DNA of 64,000 nt, taken from assembly GCA_017746715.1 (NCBI GenBank), contig JAGHZQ010000015.1, positions 62,001 to 126,000 of the forward strand. Direction: 5' to 3'. The notes below the pieces were generated by a model that did not search any database, was not told the DNA's origin, and saw nothing but the letters and a program-made list of their open reading frames with translations. A program made the position numbers and the translations under genes. Each line of letters starts with the position of its first letter. The stretch's first letter is position 1. The stretch is from Cyanobacteria bacterium SBLK (lineage in GTDB: Bacteria; Cyanobacteriota; Cyanobacteriia; Cyanobacteriales; Spirulinaceae). Shown here in pieces: positions 27,360 through 36,321 of the stretch.

Positions 27360-28769
27360 ATGGAGGGAATTCGTCGATGGTTGCGCGGCACGATCGCGTT
27401 AATCTGCATTGTGGGAATCGGGAGTTGCGGTTACGAACCCCTCGATCCGCCATCGATCGCGGTAGAGCAACAGCCGTTAGAAACCCTGCCTCGCGCTTGT
27501 TCGCAGGAGAATGCGTTTGGAGAAGCCGTCGGGAAAGCCTCGAGTGCCTCGGGTCTGGCGCAAACGGCGCGATCGCGCGAAGAATGGCAAACGGTGGTTT
27601 TGTATTGGATGCAGGCGATCGAGCGCATGCAGGCTGTCAAAGGGGACGATCCAAAATGGGCGTTTGCTCAAAAAAAGGTGGCAGAATACCAGCATTACTT
27701 AACAATTGCCAAGCAACAGGCAAACCGCTTGCCACAATCGCTGCCTTTTACCAGTTTTAAAAGCCAAATTTTCGACGAAAAACTCTGGCTGTTTCTTTCC
27801 TATCGGGCAGCCTTACAAACTCCAGATATTTTAATTGTTGGTAGTTCTCGCGCCTTGCAAGGGGTCGATCCGATTGCTTTGGAAAAAAATCTCATCGCCC
27901 GAGGTCATGAGGGGATTAAAGCATTTAATTTGGGGATTAATGGCTCGACGGCTAAGGTTGTGGATGTTTTAGTGCGAGAAATTTTAACTCCGGAACAATT
28001 GCCAGATCTAATAATTTGGGCGGATGGGGTGCGGGCATTTAATAGCGGGCGCGAGGATTTAACTGATAATGCGATCGCATCTTCTTCGGGCTATCAAGAA
28101 CTCTTGAGGGGCAAGCGTCCGACACTTCCGGCCGCTTCTGCCGCTCATTCGCAAACTTGTTCCTCACGGCAAGGAATCTTACCCTCAATCCCTAAACTCG
28201 GGGGCTGGCTCGGGGGAGAATTACCGGCGATTGCGGCGGGGGTCGGGGAGATCGATGCCAATGGGTTTCTCGCGATTTCCCGACGGTTCGATCGCGATCG
28301 CTATTACCAGCAATTTCCCGACGTTCCGGGGCTATACGATGCGGACTATCAGAATTTTACACTGGTAGGAGAACAAACCGAAGCCCTCGAACGCCTGCAA
28401 AATTATTTACAACAGCGCCAAATTCCCCTCGTGTTTGTTAATTTACCCGTTACGGGGGACTATCTCGACGAAACGCGACAAGGGAGAGAACGACAGTTTC
28501 GCACTTTTATGACCGAACAAGGTCAAAAACAAGGATTCACCTTTATCGATCTGGGGGAACAATGGCGAGAACGTCTGGAATATTTTGCCGATCCGAGTCA
28601 TCTCAACCGTTACGGTGCTGTTTTAGTTGGGGAACAACTGGCAAACAATCCCGCATTACCCTATATGCGGACCAAGAAGCCCGATGCAGTTCTGCCGGCA
28701 CTCGAAACAACTCCGACTCAACCCCGAGAGTCCGAGACTCTTATTCTCCCGACTCCACCGCTTGATTGA
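27360..28769 (+). CDS. SGNH/GDSL-like lipoprotein (DUF1574-like)
   Basis: A 469-residue protein from ATG 27360, with a signal sequence ending in a lipobox (LICIVGIGSCGYEP), so probably a lipoprotein. The C-terminal part is an SGNH-hydrolase-like domain: ILIVGSSRALQGVDP has the block I serine and FADPSHLNRYGAVLVGEQL has the Asp-x-x-His block. IIWADGVRAFNSGREDL lies between. Cyanobacterial DUF1574 proteins look like this, and some relatives act in polysaccharide O-acetylation. Substrate unknown; an upstream in-frame ATG (27333) is less likely. Confidence 0.78.
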   Translation: MEGIRRWLRGTIALICIVGIGSCGYEPLDPPSIAVEQQPLETLPRACSQENAFGEAVGKASSASGLAQTARSREEWQTVVLYWMQAIERMQAVKGDDPKWAFAQKKVAEYQHYLTIAKQQANRLPQSLPFTSFKSQIFDEKLWLFLSYRAALQTPDILIVGSSRALQGVDPIALEKNLIARGHEGIKAFNLGINGSTAKVVDVLVREILTPEQLPDLIIWADGVRAFNSGREDLTDNAIASSSGYQELLRGKRPTLPAASAAHSQTCSSRQGILPSIPKLGGWLGGELPAIAAGVGEIDANGFLAISRRFDRDRYYQQFPDVPGLYDADYQNFTLVGEQTEALERLQNYLQQRQIPLVFVNLPVTGDYLDETRQGRERQFRTFMTEQGQKQGFTFIDLGEQWRERLEYFADPSHLNRYGAVLVGEQLANNPALPYMRTKKPDAVLPALETTPTQPRESETLILPTPPLD

Positions 28770-28941
28770 GTTTTGCGATCGTCAACACGCATTCAACCCA
28801 GTTTCTAGATTTAATGATGATATTACTTCGCCATCGCTTAGAAACAAAACGTTCGAGGAAACTAGAGTAATATAAATTCAGATCGCCGACTCGATGGGCG
28901 ATCGCTTTTTGCCTTTTCGCGAAAAAAGGAACGCCATCACT

Positions 28942-29922
28942 GTGAAAATTTCTTTAAAATCTGCCTTTATTACCGCATTTTTAGCAGCAGCGCTGGTCGG
29001 CTGCGGACAGTCCTCAGAAGATAAAACAGGCGACAAATTCGTTGCCATTACCCAAATTGTCGAGCATCCCGCCCTCGATGCAGCCCGAGATGGGGTGAAA
29101 GATGAATTAGAAGAAGCGGGATTGAAAGAAGGAGAAGGCTTAAAATGGCAGTGGGAAAGCGCTCAAGGTAATGCCAGTACCGCCGCGCAAATTGCCAGTA
29201 AGTTTGTTGGGGACAACCCCGATGTTATCGTCGCGATCGCCACGCCTTCAGCTCAAGCTGTTGTTTCTGCTGCTGAAGAGATCCCGGTTATTTTTACCGC
29301 CGTCACGGATCCCGTCGGGGCAAAACTGGTGGATAATATGGAAGAACCGGGCGGGTTAGTTACGGGGGTTAGCGATCTTTCTCCTATTGGCGCACAACTG
29401 GATTTAATTAAAGAAATTACCTCAGAAGTTAAGCGAGTGGGCGTACTCTATAATGCTGGAGAATCTAATTCCGTCAGCTTGGTCGAACTGTTAAAAAAAG
29501 AAGCCGAATCTCGCAATTTAGAAATTGTTGAAGCTACCGCCGCACAGTCGAGTAATGTGGCAACTGCCGCCCAAAGTTTGGTGGGGAAAGCTGATGTTAT
29601 TTACGTGCCGACAGATAACACTATTATATCGGCTTTAGAGGCAGCAATTCAAGTGGCAACAGAGAATAAAATACCCCTTTATGCTGGCGATACGGATTCC
29701 GTCGAACGAGGCGCGATCGCGGCACTCAGTTTTAACTATTATGACGTAGGCAGGCAAACGGGGAAAATTGTTTTGGAGGTCTTAGAAGGCAAAGAACCCG
29801 GCGAAATTGCCGTCCAATCCGTTGAGAAACTGCAACTCTTTGTCAATCTCAAAGCTGCCGAAGCAATGGGGGTAGAAATCCCCGATAGCGTTAAATCCAG
29901 AGCGGAAAAGGCGATCGAATAA
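28942..29922 (+). CDS. ABC transporter substrate-binding lipoprotein
   Basis: A 326-residue periplasmic binding protein (ABC_sub_bind family) that begins at GTG 28942 after an AAAGGA site; an ATG at 28894 adds a non-signal extension. The lipobox is AALVGCGQ. VAITQIVEHPALDAARDGVK, VAIATPSAQAVVSA, PVIFTAVTDPVGAKLV and LYAGDTDSVERGAIAALSFN are family landmarks. Related proteins bind amino acids such as tryptophan or other aromatics. The permease lies 580 bases further on, beyond a reversed gene, and no ATPase gene is nearby. Confidence 0.88.
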   Translation: MKISLKSAFITAFLAAALVGCGQSSEDKTGDKFVAITQIVEHPALDAARDGVKDELEEAGLKEGEGLKWQWESAQGNASTAAQIASKFVGDNPDVIVAIATPSAQAVVSAAEEIPVIFTAVTDPVGAKLVDNMEEPGGLVTGVSDLSPIGAQLDLIKEITSEVKRVGVLYNAGESNSVSLVELLKKEAESRNLEIVEATAAQSSNVATAAQSLVGKADVIYVPTDNTIISALEAAIQVATENKIPLYAGDTDSVERGAIAALSFNYYDVGRQTGKIVLEVLEGKEPGEIAVQSVEKLQLFVNLKAAEAMGVEIPDSVKSRAEKAIE

Positions 29923-29934
29923 GTATACAAACAA

Positions 29935-29958
29935 GCAGGTTGAGTAAATTCAACCTGC
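29935..29958. terminator. Hairpin after the binding-protein gene
   Basis: GCAGGTTGA (29935-29943) and TCAACCTGC (29950-29958) form a perfect 9-bp stem with a 6-base loop between two convergent genes. The T tract is short, so it may be a bidirectional or weak terminator. Confidence 0.6.
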
Positions 29959-29999
29959 ATAAATTATTGACCGATTGGTGTGATTTTTAGTTTTTGATA

Positions 30000-30293
30000 T
30001 CAGTGATTCGCATCAACGCAATCTTGGACTTCTGTATCGTATTGACCGAAGAGATCGACAAAGTCTTGGTAGCCTATGCTATTAATCCCTTCATTCCCCA
30101 TGATTTCATCGGCTACGCAAAAACAAGCGGCTTCATTTAGTCCTTCTGAGTCGCAGAAGTCTATCATATCTTGACTCAACTCAATTTCGATTTCTTCCTC
30201 TGCATTTACCCTGGGATGGAGAGAAAGATTCATCCCCGCAAAAACGAAAAGGGTAGCAGCGATCGCAATGGGCAAGTTGAAAGTTTTTTTCAT
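30000..30293 (-). CDS. Small exported acidic protein with four cysteines
   Basis: A 97-residue protein with a signal peptide (MKKTFNLPIAIAATLFVFAG, cut near VNAE). The mature part is very acidic and has four cysteines (DFCDSEG, AACFCVADEIM, VQDCVDAN), which may form two disulfides. I do not recognise the family. It is inserted in reverse between the substrate-binding protein and the permease of one transporter. Confidence 0.72.
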   Translation of the reverse strand: MKKTFNLPIAIAATLFVFAGMNLSLHPRVNAEEEIEIELSQDMIDFCDSEGLNEAACFCVADEIMGNEGINSIGYQDFVDLFGQYDTEVQDCVDANH

Positions 30294-30502
30294 GGTATTG
30301 TCATCCTTCCAATTCGGAAATTATGGGTATTATGACTCAAATCAATATAATCATCAATTTATTGTAACAAATGTAGAGAATGTGCTAGTTTGACTTTTGA
30401 CACCTCAGTTAGGTCTAGTCGAGGGACATATGGCAATCGCGGGATAATTTCCAGCAAGTCATAAAAGCCTTGGAAATTCAATTTTTAGATAGAGAAAATA
30501 AA

Positions 30503-31465
30503 ATGAGTATCATTGCCTTTTTCGGTGCAATTGAATTGGGGTTGCTCTACGCTTTAGTGGGAATTGGCGTGTATTTATCCTTCCGCGTCTTAGATTTTCC
30601 CGATTTAACGGTAGATGGGAGTTTCCCGTTAGGCGGTGCTGTTGCTGCCACTTTAATTGCTAATGGCCTCAATCCTTATTTAGCAACCGGACTGGCGATT
30701 GTTGCGGGAGGAATCGCGGGTTTTGTTACGGCATTCCTGAACGTACAATTTAAAATCCTGCACCTCCTTGCCAGCATTTTAACCGCGATCGCGCTTTACT
30801 CGATTAATTTACGCATCATGGGTAAACCCAATGTTTCCTTATTGGGACAATCTACCGTACTCTCCCCTTTTGAAAACCTTTTAGATTTTTGGCCGAGTTG
30901 GATTACCATGCCAATCATTTTATTCGTTTTAGTATTGGGGATTAAATTCGGTCTCGATTATTTTCTCAATTCAGAATTGGGTTTGGCAATGCGAGCGACG
31001 GGAGCAAATACAATCATGGCCAAAGCACAAGGAATTTACAGCGATCGCGCGATCCTTTTAGGGATGGCGATGAGTAATGCTCTAGTCGCTTTGGCAGGTG
31101 CTTTATTCGCGCAATTATACGGTTTTGCCGATGTCTCGATGGGTGTAGGTACGATTATTTTTGGTTTGGCTGCTGTTATTATCGGCGAACGATTAATAAC
31201 CGATCGCGGTATGGGAAAGGCAACATTTGCAACAGTCTTAGGCGCGATCGTTTCTCGCATGACTACAGTTTTTTCATTCAATCGCGTACAGAGAGCAACA
31301 TTGGGAGCAATTTTAGGTGCAATTGTTTATCGTATTGCCATTGCTTTTGCTCTCAATGCAGATTTTCTCGGTTTCCAAGCACAAGATTTGAATTTAGTGA
31401 CCGCGATTTTAGTAGGATTAGCCCTTATTTTCCCTAAATCTTTGCCAATGATGGGTAAAAAGTAA
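30503..31465 (+). CDS. ABC transporter permease (branched-chain/TrpX-type)
   Basis: A 320-residue integral membrane permease with about eight to nine helices. FRVLDFPDLTVDGSFPLGGA and AMRATGANTIMAKAQGI are typical of the permeases paired with ABC_sub_bind proteins. It presumably works with the lipoprotein encoded upstream. No ATP-binding subunit is within reach, so that must be encoded elsewhere. ATG 30503 was chosen because the sequence before it is not hydrophobic. Confidence 0.88.
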   Translation: MSIIAFFGAIELGLLYALVGIGVYLSFRVLDFPDLTVDGSFPLGGAVAATLIANGLNPYLATGLAIVAGGIAGFVTAFLNVQFKILHLLASILTAIALYSINLRIMGKPNVSLLGQSTVLSPFENLLDFWPSWITMPIILFVLVLGIKFGLDYFLNSELGLAMRATGANTIMAKAQGIYSDRAILLGMAMSNALVALAGALFAQLYGFADVSMGVGTIIFGLAAVIIGERLITDRGMGKATFATVLGAIVSRMTTVFSFNRVQRATLGAILGAIVYRIAIAFALNADFLGFQAQDLNLVTAILVGLALIFPKSLPMMGKK

Positions 31466-31576
31466 TCGTGTGAAAGTTGTGTAAAGAAATTTTCCTAAAG
31501 TTGTTTGAGCGATCGCAGTCTGAGGGAAAATAAAGATTGCTATCCGAATTGTACGTTCGTTAACTCTCATTTGCTC

Positions 31577-32488
31577 ATGCCTTCATCCACTCTACAGTAC
31601 GCCTATTTTCCGGGCTGCGTTGCCCAAGGTGCCTGTCGCGAACTTTATATGTCTACGGCTGCTCTCACTCAATCCCTTGATATTCAACTCATCGAACTGA
31701 AAAAGGCAGCTTGTTGCGGTTCGGGAACGTATAAAGAAGATTCTCAATTATTAGAGGATACGGTGAATGCTCGCAATATTGCTTTGGCAGAATCTTTGAA
31801 CTTGCCTCTTTTAACCCATTGCAGCACCTGTCAGGGGGTCATCGGTCACGCAGACGAACGCCTTAAAGAAGCGAAAGAAAGCGATCCGGACTATTTCGAT
31901 CGCGTCAACGGTTTTTTGAAAAAAGAAGGCTGTTCCCCTTATCAAGGGACGACGGAAGTGAAGCATCTTCTTTGGGTATTAGTGGGAGACTACGGTTTAG
32001 AGGCTTTGGCAGAACGCGTGACGCGGCGCTTGACAGGTTTAAATTGTGCGGCATTTTACGGCTGTTATTTATTGCGAGGTCAAAAATTACTGCCAGACGA
32101 TCGCTTAAATCCGGTATCGATGGAAAATATTTTCCGCACGGTGGGAGCCAATCCCATTTATTATCGAGGACGCACCCAATGTTGCGGCTGGCCGATTTCC
32201 AGTTATGCAGCGGAAGAGTCTTTTTCACTAGCAGGAAAGCATTTACTCGAGGCGATCGAAGCGGGTGCGGATTGTTTGGTCACGCCTTGCCCTCTATGCC
32301 ATCTTAACTTAGATTCTCGTCAGCCGGAAGTTGAGGGGGTTATCGGGCGCAAATTGGGCATTCCCATCCTGCATTTACCGCAATTGGTGGGTTTGGCATT
32401 AGGACTCGAACCAGAAGCGTTAGGATTGGACAAACATATCGTTTCAACGCGATCGGTTCTTTCGATTATCAATGCTTTTGAATTATGA
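31577..32488 (+). CDS. CCG-domain protein (heterodisulfide reductase HdrB / SdhC-like)
   Basis: A 303-residue protein with two cysteine-rich CCG domains: AYFPGCVAQGACRE with KKAACCGSG and THCSTCQG, then CAAFYGCYLLRG with RTQCCGWP and TPCPLCHLN. Such domains bind a noncubane or ordinary iron-sulfur cluster in HdrB and in non-classical succinate dehydrogenase subunits. Cyanobacteria carry a soluble copy whose partner is not encoded here. Start at ATG 31577. The electron-transfer role is family-based, not proven for this subgroup. Confidence 0.85.
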   Translation: MPSSTLQYAYFPGCVAQGACRELYMSTAALTQSLDIQLIELKKAACCGSGTYKEDSQLLEDTVNARNIALAESLNLPLLTHCSTCQGVIGHADERLKEAKESDPDYFDRVNGFLKKEGCSPYQGTTEVKHLLWVLVGDYGLEALAERVTRRLTGLNCAAFYGCYLLRGQKLLPDDRLNPVSMENIFRTVGANPIYYRGRTQCCGWPISSYAAEESFSLAGKHLLEAIEAGADCLVTPCPLCHLNLDSRQPEVEGVIGRKLGIPILHLPQLVGLALGLEPEALGLDKHIVSTRSVLSIINAFEL

Positions 32489-32491
32489 CGT

Positions 32492-32674
32492 TTAGGCGGA
32501 TTTGATATTAGTATAATTTGTTTTGATGCGATCGCATTGCTCTCGTTCCCTATCCGTCAGAGGAGAAAGTTCTCTTTGCCATTCCCAAAAATCTCCCGAT
32601 TCTTCGCTAAAGTGAAGTTGAAAGCGTTCTTCGAATTCGCTTAAAGTAACAGTTCTGGCGGTGAGAGCTTTCAT
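32492..32674 (-). pseudogene. Truncated N-terminus of a cyanobacterial nuclease-like family
   Basis: Sixty codons (MKALTARTVTLSEFEERFQL to EREQCDRIKTNYTNIKSA) resemble the opening of a cyanobacterial family whose full members continue with a PD-(D/E)XK-like domain. Here the frame stops and the next gene's end lies 3 bases away. It is therefore likely a remnant, although a small functional protein cannot be excluded. It starts 3 bases before the dnaJ stop region on the same strand. Confidence 0.5.
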
Positions 32675-33669
32675 AACTTTAAAGAGGCAATCGCGGCTTG
32701 GCGGGGTTGGCAAACTTCAATTTGACGGAGTTTTTCGTAAAGTTCTTTCTCTTGTGCGCCGATGTCGGTGGGAAAAATTACCTCGATTTCTACCAACTGA
32801 TCGCCGCGAGAACTATTACCTCGGGGATAGCCTTTATTGGCAAGGCGCAGGCGTTTTCCCGATCGCACCCCTGCCGGAACGCTCATTTTTACCAAACCGT
32901 CGAGAGTCGGCACGTCGATCGGACCTCCCAAAACGGCTTCGCTGGGAGTCAAAGGTAACCGACAGAAAATATCCGTCCCCTGTAACTCAAAAAAGGAATG
33001 GGGTTGGACGGTAATTTTTAGGTAGAGATCGCCCCCGTGCAACCCCTGACCCCGCAAGCGAATTTTTTGACCGTTGACGATCGCGGGAGGCATCTCTACC
33101 TCTAGCGATCGTCCGTCTTCTAGGCGAATGCGTTCTTTCCCTCCGCGATAGGCCTTTTCTAAGGGTAACGTCAGCCGTGCCTCGATATTGCGGGGGCGCT
33201 CCTTAGTTCGCGTGCCATTGCTTTCTCTAACGGTGTATTCGGTTTTCTTTACCCCAGGACGAAACGCATCTTTAGCGCGGGGATCGACTTTGACGCTCGC
33301 GGGAGGTCTTTCGCTGATATCCGGCGATCGGTTGATTAGATCTTCGACAAAGCGATCGAAATCTTTGTAACTTCGGGGATCGAATTCTTCAGCAACTTGG
33401 CGTTTTAAAGGCGCTTTTTTCGTGGGTTTGCGTTTTTTGCCGTTGTTATGCCAGTCGCGAATGGGGTCGTACTGCGATCGCTTATAAGGATCGCTCAATA
33501 CTTCATAGGCTTCATTAATATCCTTAAATTGATCCTCCGCCACTTTATCCCCCGGATTCATATCCGGATGATAGCGCCGCGCCAAACGCCGAAACGATTG
33601 TTTAATATCAGCACCAGACGCATCGGGTTCTACATCTAAAATTCTGTAGTAGTCGCGAAAGTTTTGCAT
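32671..33669 (-). CDS. dnaJ3: DnaJ-type co-chaperone (DnaJ3-like)
   Basis: A 332-residue J protein. The J domain spans residues 1-72 with the HPD motif (RYHPDMNPGDK) that stimulates DnaK ATPase. A basic linker (NNGKKRKPTKKAPLKRQ) and two C-terminal substrate-binding domains (RLRGQGLHGGDLYLKITVQP) follow; there is no zinc finger, so it is type II. It sits directly downstream of dnaK3, the arrangement known in Synechocystis and Synechococcus, where the pair is tied to thylakoid membranes. The spacer between them carries a 45-bp tandem repeat. Confidence 0.88.
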   Translation of the reverse strand: MQNFRDYYRILDVEPDASGADIKQSFRRLARRYHPDMNPGDKVAEDQFKDINEAYEVLSDPYKRSQYDPIRDWHNNGKKRKPTKKAPLKRQVAEEFDPRSYKDFDRFVEDLINRSPDISERPPASVKVDPRAKDAFRPGVKKTEYTVRESNGTRTKERPRNIEARLTLPLEKAYRGGKERIRLEDGRSLEVEMPPAIVNGQKIRLRGQGLHGGDLYLKITVQPHSFFELQGTDIFCRLPLTPSEAVLGGPIDVPTLDGLVKMSVPAGVRSGKRLRLANKGYPRGNSSRGDQLVEIEVIFPTDIGAQEKELYEKLRQIEVCQPRQAAIASLKL

Positions 33670-33680
33670 TCTTATTATTG

Positions 33681-33869
33681 GTTATTTGTGATTGGTTGCT
33701 TGCACTGAGCGAAGTCGAAGTGTTAGTTATTTGTGATTGGTTGCTTGCACTGAGCGAAGTCGAAGTGTTGGTTATTTGTGATTGGTTGCTTGCACTGAGC
33801 GAAGTCGAAGTGTTAGTTATTTGTGATTGGTTGCTTGCACTGAGCGAAGTCGAAGTGTTGGTTATTTGT
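33681..33869. repeat. 45-bp tandem repeat, four copies plus a partial
   Basis: The unit runs from GTTATTTGTGATTGGTTGCT through TGCACTGAGCGAAGTCGAAG to TGTTA/G. Copies start at 33681, 33726, 33771 and 33816, with a 9-base partial at 33861. The core ACTGAGCGAAGTCGAAGT is a widespread cyanobacterial repeat; variants occur at 40244-40262 and 58812-58845. It separates dnaK3 from dnaJ3. Confidence 0.95.
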
Positions 33870-33938
33870 TTCCCCCCTTTCAAAGGAGGGGCTAGGGAGG
33901 ATTAACGGGTGACTGATAACTGATAACTGATAACTGAA

Positions 33939-36140
33939 TCAGAGCCAATCGTCATCGTCGTCATCCCAATCATTGTTATAGGTAGGGCGAGAATTGCGGC
34001 GATCGCGTGGAGGTTCGGCGTAAGGATCGCGAGAAGTGCGACGGTTGCGGGGTTCGGAATAGGGATCGCGAGGGGGTTGAGAATAGGGATCGCGAGGGGG
34101 TTGAGAATAGGGATCGCGAGGGGGTTGAGAATAAGGATCGCGAGGGGGTTGAGAATAGGGATCGCGATTATCCCGCTTATTATAGCGATCGAAGGTGTCT
34201 TCATAAGGATCGCGATTGTTATTATAGGGGCGATCGTATCGATCGTAGCGGTCTTCGCGCTTGCCGTCTCCCATAAACGTATTTTTAATAGAATCGAAGA
34301 AATTGTCTTCTTCCTCTTCGTCGTATTGTAAGCGGACTTCTCGGTTCAGTTCGTAGAGGGCATCTTGGAGATCTGCGGCAGAGCGATCGATACCCCGTTC
34401 GTCATCCCGTTCTAAACTTTCATCTAATTCTCGCATCAACGATTCAATTTGACGGCGATAGTAAGCGGCGAACTGAGAGCCAAAATCGAGAGTGACTTCC
34501 CTTAACCGTCGCTTGCCTTGATCCACCAAGGATTTTGCACGGTTGCGTTTCTCGACTTTTTCCCGTCGTTCTCGATCTTCTCGGGCAAAGCGTTCTGCTT
34601 CTTGCAACATAGCATTGATTTCGTATTCGCTCAGGGTCGAGGCTTCTTGCACGACAATACTTTGCTCTCGTCCCGTAGTCCGATCTACAGCCGTTACCTG
34701 TAAAATTCCGTTGGCATCAATATCAAAAGCGACCTGAATTTGAGGAATCCCTCTCGGTGCGGGAGGAATGCCCGTGAGTTTGAAGCGTCCCAAAGATTTA
34801 TTATCCTTGGACATTTCCCGTTCCCCTTGGACGATATGCACTTCCACCACCGTTTGATTATTTTCCCCCGTGGAGAAGATATCGGAACGGCGTACGGGTA
34901 TGGTGGTATTGCGGGGGATGAGCTTTTTCGTCACGCCGCTAATGGTTTCCAAGCCGAGGGAAAGGGGCGTAACGTCTAACAATAAAACATCTTTCACCGA
35001 TCCCGATAAAATCCCCGCTTGAATGGCTGCCCCCACTGCTACGACCTCATCGGGGTTAACATTTTGATTGGGTTCGCGATCGATGAGACTGTAGACGAGA
35101 TCCCGAATCATGGGCATGCGCGTCGATCCCCCTACGAGAACCACTTCATCGATTTCCGTCGGTCGCAGTCCGGAGTCTTTGAGGGCGCGTTTGACGGGAC
35201 GGCGCAGGCGACTCAATAAATCCCCGCATAAACCTTCAAAACTGCCCCGCGTCAGGCGAGTTTCGATGTGTTGGGGTCCTTCATCCGTCGCGGTGATGAA
35301 GGGGAGATTAATTTCTGTAACGCCAACTCCCGATAGTTCGATTTTAGCTTTCTCGGCGGCTTCCGTTAAACGTTGCAATGCTTGGCGATCGCTTTTCCTT
35401 AAGTCAATTTCCGTATTTTCTAAAAATTCTTCTGCCATCCAGTCTACAATCTTGCGATCGAAGTCATTTCCCCCCAACTGAGTATCTCCACTCGTGGCGC
35501 GAACTTCAAAGACTCCATCGCCAACATCGAGGATAGACACATCAAAAGTCCCACCTCCCAAGTCAAACACCATAATCGTTTGACTGTCTTGGCGATCCAA
35601 CCCATAGGCTAAAGAAGCCGCCGTCGGTTCGTTAATAATCCGCAATACGTCCAACCCGGCAATGCGTCCGGCATCTCGGGTGGCTTGTCGTTGGGAGTCG
35701 TTAAAATAGGCGGGAACGGTAATGACAGCCCCCGTGACGGGTTCGCCGAGGTAGCGTTCGGCATCTTCTGCCAGTCGTCGGAGAATCTTCGCGGCGAGTT
35801 CTTCCGGGGCGAAATCCTTACCCAAACGGGGACAGGGAATCTTAACATTGCCCTCCTCATCCCGGCGAATGGTATAAGCAACCCGTTTGGATTCCGGGTT
35901 CAATTCCACATATTTGCGACCGATAAAGCGCTTAATGGCGTAGAAGGTGTTTTTGGGGTTGAGAACGGTTTGTCGTCGTGCCAACTGTCCGACGAGTAAT
36001 TCTCCTTCCTTGTTCACCCCCACGACGGAAGGGGTGGTGCGCGTTCCTTCGGCATTGGCAATAACGATCGGCTTGCTGCCTTCCATCACAGCAACTACCG
36101 AGTTTGTCGTTCCCAAGTCGATACCAACTACTCTACCCAT
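33939..36140 (-). CDS. dnaK3: Hsp70 chaperone DnaK3-like with repeat tail
   Basis: A 733-residue Hsp70. [16 protein letters not shown] opens the nucleotide-binding domain, and [14 protein letters not shown] and [14 protein letters not shown] are the other signature motifs. The substrate domain ends near residue 610. A long charged tail follows, with four copies of DPYSQPPR and an acidic end ([10 protein letters not shown]). Cyanobacterial DnaK3 proteins have extended C-termini linked to thylakoid association, and the neighbouring dnaJ supports this name over DnaK2. It lacks the EEVD-like end of eukaryotic Hsp70. Confidence 0.92.
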   Translation of the reverse strand: MGRVVGIDLGTTNSVVAVMEGSKPIVIANAEGTRTTPSVVGVNKEGELLVGQLARRQTVLNPKNTFYAIKRFIGRKYVELNPESKRVAYTIRRDEEGNVKIPCPRLGKDFAPEELAAKILRRLAEDAERYLGEPVTGAVITVPAYFNDSQRQATRDAGRIAGLDVLRIINEPTAASLAYGLDRQDSQTIMVFDLGGGTFDVSILDVGDGVFEVRATSGDTQLGGNDFDRKIVDWMAEEFLENTEIDLRKSDRQALQRLTEAAEKAKIELSGVGVTEINLPFITATDEGPQHIETRLTRGSFEGLCGDLLSRLRRPVKRALKDSGLRPTEIDEVVLVGGSTRMPMIRDLVYSLIDREPNQNVNPDEVVAVGAAIQAGILSGSVKDVLLLDVTPLSLGLETISGVTKKLIPRNTTIPVRRSDIFSTGENNQTVVEVHIVQGEREMSKDNKSLGRFKLTGIPPAPRGIPQIQVAFDIDANGILQVTAVDRTTGREQSIVVQEASTLSEYEINAMLQEAERFAREDRERREKVEKRNRAKSLVDQGKRRLREVTLDFGSQFAAYYRRQIESLMRELDESLERDDERGIDRSAADLQDALYELNREVRLQYDEEEEDNFFDSIKNTFMGDGKREDRYDRYDRPYNNNRDPYEDTFDRYNKRDNRDPYSQPPRDPYSQPPRDPYSQPPRDPYSQPPRDPYSEPRNRRTSRDPYAEPPRDRRNSRPTYNNDWDDDDDDWL
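34062..34160. repeat. 24-bp tandem repeat inside dnaK3
   Basis: Four copies of a unit containing GGATCGCGAGGGGGTTGAGA encode DPYSQPPR on the minus strand. One copy has a G-to-A change. The near-identical DNA suggests recent expansion. Confidence 0.9.
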
Positions 36141-36321
36141 GTACGCTGTCGATTCCTTGAATAATCATTAAGTCGTTGCGTTCTATTGTAATCGGTAATC
36201 GGTAATGGGGACGGGGGGAGGGGAAAGGGTCGGCGCGATCGCTGCTAGATGGGCGATCTCGCTCTTCGGGATAAACTTGCGATATCGTGGGATTAGAAAT
36301 TTGGGAGGGCGATCGGACAAG

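Noticed and set aside
33608..33905. Frames on both strands made of 15-residue repeats
   Set aside because: They are translations of the 45-bp tandem DNA repeat, open only because the unit is a multiple of three.
36205..36321. Upstream extension of the ATPase gene
   Set aside because: The 39 codons precede a clear ATPase N-terminus (MKLLIKNLGPIKNN) and contain HIP1-rich spacer sequence.
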